A stretch of DNA of 64,000 nt from Niveibacterium umoris (GTDB taxonomy: Bacteria > Pseudomonadota > Gammaproteobacteria > Burkholderiales > Rhodocyclaceae), in NCBI RefSeq assembly GCF_014197015.1, contig NZ_JACIET010000001.1:2573392-2637391 (forward strand), read 5' to 3'. Positions 9,574-18,500 of the stretch are shown here, in pieces (position 1 is the stretch's first letter; each line of letters opens with the position of its first letter). The notes under the pieces are model-generated. The model did no database searches. It saw only the letters and a program-made list of their open reading frames with translations, and had not been told where the DNA came from. A program made the position numbers and the translations under genes.

Positions 9574-9976
9574 GGTTTCTCCTGTTCGCAAATGGCGGTG
9601 CCGGGCCGGCCGCTCACGCGGCGCGTGTGAGGCACCGCGGCGGGGCGAGATCCGGACGTAATCCGAGTCGCCTTCGGTGCTTTGATCCGGAGGCGAGGTT
9701 CATTTGCGCAGGCGTTTGAGGCCACGCCAACCGGCGGCGCGGGCGCGGCGGACGAGCCACCACGCACAGGACCTGCAGCACATCGAGGCACCGCGTAGCC
9801 TGTCTGGCCCGTAGTCTAGTCTCAGGGCGACGGCGCTGTCGGCAGCGATGACGAACGAATCGCGGACTTTTGACACGGCGCAGACCAGCGCTCGCCACTT
9901 TCACCTGCGGCCCACCCCCGCTACCCTTGCGAACTTACCCACCGCATTGCCGGGTGAACGGCAGATCTAGGGCGCC
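9574..9976. other. Intergenic region, divergent promoters expected
   Basis: About 400 bp separate the start of the esterase gene (minus) from the metallophosphoesterase gene (plus). Open frames here are Arg/Pro-rich and look non-coding. Promoters for both flanking units must lie here, but I could not point to a convincing -35/-10 pair. No repeat or RNA structure stood out. Confidence 0.5.
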
Positions 9977-10711
9977 ATGCGTATCGCGTTTGTGTCAGAC
10001 ATCCACGGCAACCTGCCCGCACTGGAGGCGGTCGTCGCCGACATCCATCGGCGCGGCGCAGACATGATCGTGAATCTTGGGGACAGCCTGTCCGGCCCCT
10101 TGCTGCCGCGCGAAACCGCGCACTATCTGATCGCCGCCGGCTGGCCCACGCTCGCCGGCAACCACGAGCGCCAATTGCTGACCGAGGCGCCGGCGCACCA
10201 AGGCGCGTCCGACGCCCACGCATACGCCCGACTCGGCGAAGCCGAGTTCGCGTGGATGCGCAGCCAGCCCGGCAGCCTGCAACTGCAGCCAGAGGTGTTC
10301 GTCTGCCACGGCACACCAGCGAGCGACCTGGAATACTTCTTCGAGACGCTCACGCCCGCTGGCGCGCGCATCGCCACCGCCGAAGAGATCCACGCACGAC
10401 TTGGCGCGCAGCGCTCACCCCTGGTCGCCTGCGGGCATTCGCACATGCCGCGCATTCTCCGGATCGGCCGGCAGTGGCTGCTCAACCCCGGCAGCGTCGG
10501 GTTGCAGGCGTTTCGCGGCGAATACCCACACCCGCACAAGATCGAGACCGGCTCGCCCGATGCCCGCTATGCCATTGCCGCACTAAGGGACGGCGCATGG
10601 CATCTGTCGCTGCACGCCGTGCCCTACGACTTTGAACCGATGGCGCGGCTCGCCGAAGCCAATGGCCGGCCCGAATGGGCATACGCGCTACGCACCGGCT
10701 ACGTCAGCTGA
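9977..10711 (+). CDS. Calcineurin-like metallophosphoesterase
   Basis: A 244-residue protein of the YfcE/MJ0936-like metallophosphoesterase group. The dinuclear-metal motifs are complete: VSDIHGN (D-x-H at residues 7-13), NLGDSLSGP (GD), LAGNHER (GNHE), CGHSHMP (GHxH) and the later NPGSVG signature. Members hydrolyse phosphodiesters or phosphomonoesters and are cytoplasmic. The next gene begins 4 nt after its stop, so they are probably co-transcribed. The substrate is unknown. Confidence 0.88.
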   Translation: MRIAFVSDIHGNLPALEAVVADIHRRGADMIVNLGDSLSGPLLPRETAHYLIAAGWPTLAGNHERQLLTEAPAHQGASDAHAYARLGEAEFAWMRSQPGSLQLQPEVFVCHGTPASDLEYFFETLTPAGARIATAEEIHARLGAQRSPLVACGHSHMPRILRIGRQWLLNPGSVGLQAFRGEYPHPHKIETGSPDARYAIAALRDGAWHLSLHAVPYDFEPMARLAEANGRPEWAYALRTGYVS

Positions 10712-10715
10712 CTGA

Positions 10716-11357
10716 ATGGCCGCCGAACAGAGCCACCGCCACATGACACCAACACACATCACGCACTACCACCTCGCGGATCGCCGCCCCTTCCTGAACC
10801 TGTCGGACCTGGCGGACGATGCGCTGCAGCAGGTATTGGATGAACTCAACGCACGACGCAGCGCCGATGCGGGCTACCAGCGCTTCTTCGGACGGCGGTA
10901 CATGCAGCTACGTCGGCTCACCGAGGCGCGGATGCACGAGTTGTTTGTCGCCGCCGGCGGGCGGCCTGAACGGCAGTCACCGCACTACTTCGTACTCGGA
11001 TCCAGCGAGTGGTTTCGCAGACTCGCGGCAGATACCCGCGCCATCTCGCTCGCGCTCAACGCGTTGCCAGCCGATCAACTCAGCTTCACCTATCCGGACA
11101 GCTTCACCGCGATGGGCTTCGGGCCGCAATTCGGGCTACCACACGTGGCACGCCCCTACCACGGCCAGGTGTTCCGGCTCGAAGCGCTGGAGGAAGTCGT
11201 GGCGCAATATGGATTGCCGGCCGACGAGCCGGATGCGGGCCACGCTGACTACCACCTGAAACCCTTCGAGAAGTACATCGAAGTTCAACTGTGGTCGGAC
11301 GCACCGATTGCGTCCCTGCTCCAACAGGTCGATACGTTAGCCCGCGTTCAAGTCTGA
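10716..11357 (+). CDS. Conserved-looking hypothetical protein
   Basis: A 213-residue soluble protein with no signal peptide or membrane helix. It has good coding character: ordered alternation of hydrophobic and charged residues, and many aromatic residues in [11 protein letters not shown] and [14 protein letters not shown] second possible start is the Met at 10743. I recognise no domain. It follows the metallophosphoesterase by 4 nt, so they may share a transcript. Its 3' end overlaps the convergent YaiI-type gene by 10 bp. Confidence 0.65.
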   Translation: MAAEQSHRHMTPTHITHYHLADRRPFLNLSDLADDALQQVLDELNARRSADAGYQRFFGRRYMQLRRLTEARMHELFVAAGGRPERQSPHYFVLGSSEWFRRLAADTRAISLALNALPADQLSFTYPDSFTAMGFGPQFGLPHVARPYHGQVFRLEALEEVVAQYGLPADEPDAGHADYHLKPFEKYIEVQLWSDAPIASLLQQVDTLARVQV

Positions 11358-11803
11358 CGTGGCCGCTGCGCGAGCAAACGATCCAGCGCCGCACCGAACG
11401 CCCGCGTATCTGCCGCCGAGAAGCCTGAAGGCCCACCGGTTTCCACGCCCGAATCGCGCAGCCCTTGCATGAAGTCGCGCATCGACAGGCGCTCGCGGAT
11501 GTTCTCCTTCGTCAATCGTTCGCCGCGCGGATCCAGCACCAGGCCGCCCCGCTCGATCACCTGCGAGGCAAGCGGGATGTCTGCGGTGATCACGAGATCG
11601 CCGGGCGACACGCGCTGCGCGATCTCGTCATCCGCCACGTCGAAGCCCTTGGGCACCTGCAGTGACCGGATGTGCGGCGATGGCGGCACGCTGATCATCT
11701 GGTTGGCGATCAACGTTACCGGTATCGCAGTGCGGGTAGCGGCGCGGAACAGGATGTCGCGGATCACGCGCGGGCAGGCGTCGGCATCGACCCAGATCTG
11801 CAT
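11348..11803 (-). CDS. YaiI/YqxD family (UPF0178/DUF188) protein
   Basis: A 151-residue protein matching the UPF0178 family: N-terminal [16 protein letters not shown], central [27 protein letters not shown], and C-terminal TGGPSGFS. The acidic D-x-D and ITADIPLA elements resemble a PIN-like nuclease fold, so an RNase role is often suspected but not proven. Length is normal for the family. It is a single-gene unit converging on the preceding hypothetical gene with a 10-bp overlap of the 3' ends. Confidence 0.9.
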   Translation of the reverse strand: MQIWVDADACPRVIRDILFRAATRTAIPVTLIANQMISVPPSPHIRSLQVPKGFDVADDEIAQRVSPGDLVITADIPLASQVIERGGLVLDPRGERLTKENIRERLSMRDFMQGLRDSGVETGGPSGFSAADTRAFGAALDRLLAQRPRQT

Positions 11804-12152
11804 GGAAGAGAACTCGCGTTGTCGGGCACAGCAGAATACGCCTTCACTCTGCGCTTGGCGTTGCCGGAATCATTTGCGCCGGCACGCACCGTGCAACGGC
11901 CAACGAAGTCCGATTTGCGTGTATCAGCACTTCGCTGCGGCAAGCAATCATTCCTCGCGCCGCCATGAAAGTCGTCGACTCCTGGCACCAGGCTCGCCAT
12001 CGTGTACCGCGAACGATGTCATCCGCAGCCTTCCCCCAAGTGACGATTTTTGACAGTTGCTGTGGCATGCACGTGGAAAAGTGCGCGGGGTGCCGCGGCA
12101 CCGGACGACTATGCTGTGGGCCATCCCCCAAACGCATGCAGCCCCACAAGAC
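11804..12152. other. Intergenic region without a recognised gene
   Basis: About 350 bp between the start of the YaiI-type gene (minus) and the next hypothetical gene (plus). Open frames on both strands have poor codon character. It should hold two divergent promoters, but I could not identify them. No repeats or hairpins with U-tracts were noticed. Confidence 0.4.
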
Positions 12153-12518
12153 ATGGTATCCGACGCAGTCCCGTCCTTTGCCGACACCACCACCCTGCAA
12201 TTCCGTATCGACGAAATCGAGCGTGCCTTCGAAGACACATGGAGCAATGCGGTGACCTTCAGCTCGCTGCGCTCAACCCCCGCCAAGCAGCGGCTCAATG
12301 GCTGGTGGCTCGACCACCTGCCGGGCCAGGAATCCACCACCGGCATCATCGGCGCGATCGTGCGCACTGCCGCCGGCCGGACCAGCACGGTTGTCGATAT
12401 CGACGCCGAATCCCGCCGCATCCGCACCCGCAGCGGATCGGTCTACGAACTGGGCATCCCTGAGACCACTTTCGCCCGCAACAACACACGGCTGCTGCGC
12501 GAACTCGGACTCATTTGA
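12153..12518 (+). CDS. Small hypothetical protein
   Basis: A 121-residue soluble protein. The central part is RTAAGRTSTVVDIDAESRRI, then TRSGSVYELGIPE, which looks like short beta strands. The end is a helix with LLRELGLI. The start at 12153 (ATG, MVSDAVPSF) is chosen because upstream residues in the same frame look random. No family is recognised and there is no signal peptide or membrane segment. It is flanked by non-coding DNA on both sides and appears monocistronic. Confidence 0.55.
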   Translation: MVSDAVPSFADTTTLQFRIDEIERAFEDTWSNAVTFSSLRSTPAKQRLNGWWLDHLPGQESTTGIIGAIVRTAAGRTSTVVDIDAESRRIRTRSGSVYELGIPETTFARNNTRLLRELGLI

Positions 12519-12661
12519 GACCTGTCGCTGAACAAGGCGCCTGCCGCGTCGGGCGGCGCACCAACAACCCGGCACCTTAGGCCCAACGAGCACGCGAACT
12601 TCCGCAACCCACTGGCGGCCCGTACACTGCGGTTACACCCGCAAATTCACGAGTCCGCCAC

Positions 12662-13387
12662 ATGCCCGTCGCCATCAATCATCTCGGCCAACCCGTGGGG
12701 GACGAAGTCCCCGGCTGGGCACCCCCATCACAACCGGGCAGCGTAACCCTGCAGGGCCGTTTCTGCCGCGTCGAACCACTTGAGCCCGAACGACATGCTG
12801 CGCAGCTGTTCGCGGCCGATGCGCTGGATGCGGATGGCCGTAGCTGGACCTACCTGCCGTACGGGCCGTTCGCAACCCTCACCGAATACCGCGCCTGGCT
12901 CGAATCCGTCGCCGCCGGCACCGACCCCTGCTTCTACGCGATCATTGATCTGACGACCGAATGCGCCGTCGGCGTCTGCAGCTACCTGCGCATTGACCCC
13001 GCGGCAGGCTCGATCGAGGTGGGCCATCTGCACTTCTCGCCCCTGCTGCAAGGCAAGCCCGCAGCCACTGAGGCGATGTTCCTGATGATGCAGCATGCCT
13101 TCACGTTGGGTTACCGACGCTATGAGTGGAAGTGCAACGCGCTCAACGAACCCTCGCGCCGCGCGGCACAGCGGCTCGGTTTCTCGTACGAAGGCTGTTT
13201 CCGCCAGGCGCGCATCGATCGCGGCAGGAACCGCGACACCACCTGGTATTCGGTGATCGATGGCGAATGGCCTGCACTGAAAGCCGTGTTCGAGCAATGG
13301 CTCGCACCTGCAAACTTCGATGAACATGGGCGCCAGCACCTTGCCTTATCGTTGCTCACCAAACCATTGCTGGCAGCCGTGGGCTGA
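12662..13387 (+). CDS. GNAT family N-acetyltransferase (RimJ/RimL-like)
   Basis: A 241-residue protein with a GNAT fold of the RimJ/RimL type (Acetyltransf_3). It has EPLEPERHAAQL at the start of the domain, VGVCSYLRIDP on beta-4, EVGHLHFSPLLQG on beta-4/5, and WKCNALNEPSRRAAQRLGF, where the Asn and the RRAAxRLGF helix help bind acetyl-CoA. The last FRQARIDRGRNRDTTWYSVI matches the C-terminal strand. An N-terminal extension of about 30 residues (NHLGQPVGDEVPGW) is common to a proteobacterial subgroup. The acceptor is unknown. It stands alone between non-coding stretches. Confidence 0.88.
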   Translation: MPVAINHLGQPVGDEVPGWAPPSQPGSVTLQGRFCRVEPLEPERHAAQLFAADALDADGRSWTYLPYGPFATLTEYRAWLESVAAGTDPCFYAIIDLTTECAVGVCSYLRIDPAAGSIEVGHLHFSPLLQGKPAATEAMFLMMQHAFTLGYRRYEWKCNALNEPSRRAAQRLGFSYEGCFRQARIDRGRNRDTTWYSVIDGEWPALKAVFEQWLAPANFDEHGRQHLALSLLTKPLLAAVG

Positions 13388-13519
13388 GTAGCCAACGGAC
13401 TTGTGCGCATCGCCCACCTGATCGCGCCTTGCGGACCCACGCCATCCGTATCCCGCTCGTGTCGGCGCGGGTGTGCCTGGTCGCGCGTTGGCGATCCAGG
13501 CCGCGCATCCGACCGCGGT

Positions 13520-13669
13520 TTTGTCATCGACCGTTACGCGTGGCGGTGTGCGGTGCTGAAAGACCATCCACGCATCAGTGTCAAAGCCATCAATGAGGCC
13601 ATCTCACGCCTGGTCAAGTCGAAGGAGATCCAGCAGATCATCGCTGCGAGCAACCGGCAGCCCAAGTAA
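13520..13669 (+). pseudogene. Possible remnant: C-terminal end of a substrate-binding protein
   Basis: The last 49 codons of an open frame read sensibly (FVIDRYAW, then ISVKAINEAI, then SRLVKSKEIQQII), while the sequence upstream in the same frame is Cys/Arg-rich and looks non-coding. The sensible part resembles the final helix pair of family-3 periplasmic solute-binding proteins ('...A.N.AI..L...G....I'). No start codon, signal peptide or ligand-binding body is present, so this would be the 3' stub of a lost gene. The assignment rests on pattern alone and could be coincidence. Confidence 0.3.
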
Positions 13670-13734
13670 AGGCGTGATTCGCACCGTCTTCCATCCGGCA
13701 TTCACCTGTGTGAACCTGAATCCAAGCGTGTCTG

Positions 13735-14487
13735 CTAAATCGGACACCACACTCCATCGCTCAAGCGTTCTGTCACGAGCTTTCCGTCTCGAATCGCAAA
13801 GCGCCCCACGGCGATCTGGGCTCGGATCGCAGGGGCAACTGCCTTCAGTAGCGTTTGCTGCATCGCCACTTTGTCGGGCAGCGCGAGCTGCAGCGTCTGC
13901 CTGAGGTACTCGGCGACCCGGATCAGGTAGGGGTCCTGCAAGACGTTGAGATGGGCTGCGCAGGTTTCGGCAAGCGCCGTGTGATCCGGGAGCACAAGGC
14001 GCAGGAAGACCCAATGCAGGCACAGCGCGAATCCACTGCCTTTGGACGCATCGACAAGCGTCGCATAGTCCCGCGCCCAGTGCACCGGCGCTTCGGGGTG
14101 AGCCGCCATTTCCTGCGGCACCACGAACAGGTGCTCCAATGCGTTTTCGAGCAGGTAGATCGCCTGAATGTCGGTATTGCTTGCCGATGCCACCGGAAAG
14201 AATTTCGGTACCGATTCGATGACGTTTCTTTTCAGATGAATCAGTTCATGGGAAATGATTCGCGGGCTCAAATCCGCCCGCGACACACGCAGTGTGATCG
14301 ATTGCTGGCGGTGGTCGATATCCAGAACAGCAGAGGCGGTCGCGAAAGAAGGGTTGCGCCGTGCAAACGCTGTGTCGATCTCCTGCACACGCACCGCGAT
14401 GCCGGTTTTCGCGCGAATGTGTTCGGGGACCGCACGCAGGGCGGGTGGAATTGCGTCTAGAAATGCGGGGGCAAAGAAGTCCTGCAT
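13735..14487 (-). CDS. Hypothetical protein with a HELIH zincin-like motif
   Basis: A 250-residue protein with no signal peptide. It has an ISHELIHLKRN segment near residue 80, an HExxH arrangement typical of zinc metallopeptidases, preceded by a beta-rich stretch (ASAVLDIDHRQQSITLRV). A later helix has LLENALEHLFVVPQE, and EHLF or a nearby Glu could supply the third ligand. The C-terminal half is alpha-helical. I do not recognise the family. I prefer the ATG at 14487 (MQDFFAPAF); a GTG at 14556 would add 23 poorly coding residues, and neither start has a strong ribosome-binding site. It appears monocistronic. Confidence 0.6.
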   Translation of the reverse strand: MQDFFAPAFLDAIPPALRAVPEHIRAKTGIAVRVQEIDTAFARRNPSFATASAVLDIDHRQQSITLRVSRADLSPRIISHELIHLKRNVIESVPKFFPVASASNTDIQAIYLLENALEHLFVVPQEMAAHPEAPVHWARDYATLVDASKGSGFALCLHWVFLRLVLPDHTALAETCAAHLNVLQDPYLIRVAEYLRQTLQLALPDKVAMQQTLLKAVAPAIRAQIAVGRFAIRDGKLVTERLSDGVWCPI

Positions 14488-15523
14488 GGCAGAGGGCGGG
14501 CAGACCGGCGGAGAAGAGGGGCGGCATTGCACGAGCCCGATCGCGGTGCAATTCACTTACAGTGGCATCGCCACGAACGACAGCGAGTATACCCGCACCG
14601 TGTCCGGGGCCCGCGCAACCGATCAGGACCAGACGAGCGCCATGGCTGCCGCCGGATATCGGCCCAATCTGCGCAAGCGGGGCAGCCTGCATGCCGTGTT
14701 TGATGGTCGCAACATGCTCACCCGCTATTCCTCGCCGATTGAGCGCCACCGCCTCGCGATTGTCGGCGATCGTTTGGCGCGCGACGATGTCGAGCGGTTT
14801 GACCTTGAAAGCGCCCCGCAAGAGACACACAACCTGGGGTTGGACCGCGCCAAGCATGCTTCGGTGCCTGAATCGATGCGCGAAAACTCCAACAGCAGAT
14901 CTTGCGCGAGATTGACATCGATGACGGGTGTGAGATGCCGGATTTCGAAGGCATCAATTGGCAGATCGATCGCCTCGACGCTTGACATCAAAGCAACGCA
15001 GCATCCACTCGGAAGCCCCGCCACATAGCGCAGTGACGGGAACACGACTGCGCCCTTCAATCAAGCAACTAGCGTCTTCACTGGATAGACACGCAGAAGT
15101 CCGCTGCCGCCAGCGCCCACGACCGTACACTTCAAACCCGATGGCCAGACTACCCTCACGCCTTTGACGCACGGAATGGCACCCGCTGACGCCCGCCTTT
15201 CTCTTGCCATCACCTGGAACGGCCCCACCGCGACAGAGAGCCTTTATCAGCACTACCCTGCGCCATTGATTCAGGGGGCGCAGGATCATTTGACACGTCC
15301 CACCTCCCTCCGTATCGCTTCTTGGCGGCAGACGAGATTTGATCCGGAGCAATTGCGGCAAAAATGCGCTGACCACTAGCGTCCTGCGGCAGGAATTAAC
15401 ACCGAGCCGCTCGGCACAACGGGTACATTTCCCGCATCTACGACCTAGGACGCCGCTGCGGCTTACCCTCTTCCCTGGCCGCTCCCATGCGAGAGCCCGG
15501 CCGCCCCCCCTGGAGCAAGCAAA
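14488..15523. other. About 1 kb of non-coding or decayed DNA
   Basis: No convincing intact gene. On the minus strand, 15060 to about 14860 reads as plausible protein (YVAGLPSGCCVALMSS, then FEIRHLTPVIDVNL, then LLLEFSRID), and a plausible stretch continues in a neighbouring frame between about 14850 and 14560 (KPLDIVARQTIADNREAVAL). This suggests one frameshifted, decaying gene of about 170 residues. Third-position GC is lower than in neighbouring genes. The 150 bp directly before the RTX gene should hold its promoter, which I could not define. Confidence 0.3.
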
Positions 15524-18500
15524 GTGACCACCATCGACGGCACGCCCGGCGCAGACCTCCTCACAGGAGGCAGCACCGCCGACTCTCTCAACGGCGGATC
15601 TGGCAACGATACCCTGGTTGGGCTTGCCGGCAACGACACATTGCGCGGCGGCGATGACAACGACTCCCTGCTGGGCGGCGACGGCAACGACTGGTTGTTT
15701 GGCGATGCCGGCTCGGACACCCTGGACGGCGGCGCCGGAGAAGATGTGGCGTTCTTCCTGTGGGGCACCAACGGCGCGCAGGTCAATCTTGCGACCGGCA
15801 TGGTCGCCGACGACGGCTTCGGCAACGCCGAAACCATCCGTAACGTGGAAGCCGTCCAAGGCACCCAGTTCGCAGACCAGATCACGCTGGGCAACCTCGG
15901 CACCTATGCCTTCGGCCGAGCCGGAGACGACACCATCATCGGGGGGGACGGCACCAACCTGCTGGTCGGCGGCAGCGGCGCAGACAGCCTCGTCGGTGGC
16001 GCGGGGGTCGATCGGGCGAGCTATGACGACGATGGCTACGACGCCCAAGGGGGGATCACCCAGGGCATCCAGGCGGATCTTGCTGCCGGCCTGGTCACCG
16101 ACGGATGGGGCAACGTGGACACGCTCTCCGGTATCGAAGCGATCACCGGCTCCTCGCTGGACGACCAGATTGCGGGCGACGCGGCGAACAACATCCTCGA
16201 CGGCGGCGACGGCGCGGACACGCTGACGGGCAACGCCGGTAATGACACGCTCAACGGCGGCAACGGCAGCGATGTTCTGGATGGCGGGGATGGAAACGAT
16301 TCGCTGACCGGCGGCGATGGCGATTTCAACCAGCTGTCCGGCGGCAACGGCAACGACACGCTCATTGGCGGCTCCGGCGATGATGACCTGACCGGCGGCG
16401 CCGGCAACGATTACATCGACGGCGGCAGCGGCAGCAACTGGGTCGACTACTCCGGATTCTCGAAGGGCATCGTGCTGAACCTGTCGCTCACCACGGCGCA
16501 GTACCTCGGCGACGCAGGCACAGACACGATCCTGCGCGTCGATCACGCGCGAGGCACCTCCGGCAACGACCGCATCATCGGCAACGCCCATGCCAACTGG
16601 TTCTCGGGCGCCGGTGGCAATGACACGCTGGAAGGCGGCGACACCATCAAGGGCAACGATGGCGTCGGCTACGCCGAAGCGGTTGCCGCAGTGCGGATCG
16701 ATCTCGCCACCGGCACTGCGACCTCCGGCAGCGAAACGGACAAGCTCATCGACATCGACGGCGCCAATGGCAGTGCTTTCGACGACCAGATACTGGGCAA
16801 TGCGAACAACAACTGGCTGTCCGGAGGCGTGCGCCAGATCCAGAGACCGAATGGCTATGTGCAGATCCTTCTGGAGCACACCGGCAACGACACCATCGAT
16901 GGTCGTGGCGGCGATGACCAGATCGCAGGTTTTGACGGTGATGACTCGCTGATCGGCGGCACCGGCAATGACACCCTGTGGGGTGGCGCAGGAAACGACA
17001 CGCTGGTCGGTGACGCCGGGAACGACCTCATGGTCGGCGACGAAGACTGGACGGTGGACACCGATCCGGCCCACGGCTGGAACTACGCGTGGAACAGTGG
17101 CTTCGACCTTGCCGACTATTCGCGCACGACGGGCGGCGTGACGGTTCGGCTTGGTAGCGGCAGCGCATCCGGCGCCGAGATCGGCAACGACACGCTGTGG
17201 AGCATCGAAGCGGTATTGGGAGGCAGCGGCAACGACTTGCTCACGGCTGGCGTCGGGAGCGCGTCACTCGCAGGTGGCGGAGGCAACGACAGCGTCTACG
17301 GTGACGCCGGCAATGACACCCTCTCCGGAGGCGACGGCAACGACTGGCTCAACGGCGGAAGCGGGTCCAACCTCATCGATGGCGGAGCGGGGGACGACGT
17401 CGTCTTCTACCTGTACGGCAACCAGGGCGCCGACATCAACCTCGACACCGGCGTGGTCTCAAACGACGGCTTCGGCACCAGCGACACGCTGACGGGTATC
17501 GAGAATGCGCATGGCACCCAGTTCGGCGACACGGTCACGCTGGGCAGTACCGGCGGCTATGTCTTTGGCCGCGGCGGCAATGACACCCTGATCGGCAGCG
17601 CGGGCGACAACGGCTTCTTCGGCGGCAGCGGTGCAGACCTGATCACCGGCAACGGCGGCAACGACCGGGCCAGCTACGACGATGACGGCTACGACGCTGC
17701 CGGCCTGATCCGGCAGGGCATCATCGCCAATCTTTCCACCGGTCTCGTGATCGACGGCTGGGGTGACATCGACACGCTCGCCGGTATCGAGAACCTCACG
17801 GCTTCAGCGCTGGCGGACAGCATCGCCGGAGACGGCGCCGCCAACGACCTGGTGGGCGGGCGCGGTGCAGACACGATCGACGGCCAGGGTGGCGCGGACA
17901 CGCTGGAAGGTGGCGATGGCGATGATCTCTACCTTGTTGGTGCTGACCCGGTCACGCTGATCGAGACTGCAGCCGGCGGCATCGATCGCGTCGAATCGAG
18001 CGGCATCCGCTTCACGCTGCAGGACAACATCGAACAGCTCCGCTACACGGGCAACGGCCTCGCCCATGCTGCAGCCGGCAGCACGCTCGCCGGCTGGGAA
18101 GGCTTTGATGCTGGCGCACCTTCGGTGCTGGCAGAGTTCGTCGGCATCGGCAATGGACTGGCCAACCTGCTCACGGGCGGTGACGGCAACGACGTGCTCG
18201 ACGGAGGCGCCGGCAACGACACGCTCGCCGGGGGTCTGGGCGACGACTATTACTTTATCGACTCGCTCGCAGACGTCGTGCAGGAGGCATCCGGGGCGGC
18301 CGGCGGCAACGACACCATCTTCACCCGCCTCGGCAGCTACTCGCTGGCCGGCGCGCCGGACGTCGAGAACCTGCAACTCGCCTATGGCGCGTCGACGGCA
18401 TTCCGCGGTACGGGAAACGATCGCGACAACTACGTCAGCGGCCGGTACGGCAATGACACGCTGGACGGCGGCGCCGGTAACGACACGCTGTTCGGCGGTG

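Noticed and set aside
14954-17074. A 706-codon minus-strand open frame opposite the RTX gene start
   Set aside because: Its Val/Ala-rich repetitive sequence is the mirror of the RTX repeats; it has no start signal or recognisable domain.
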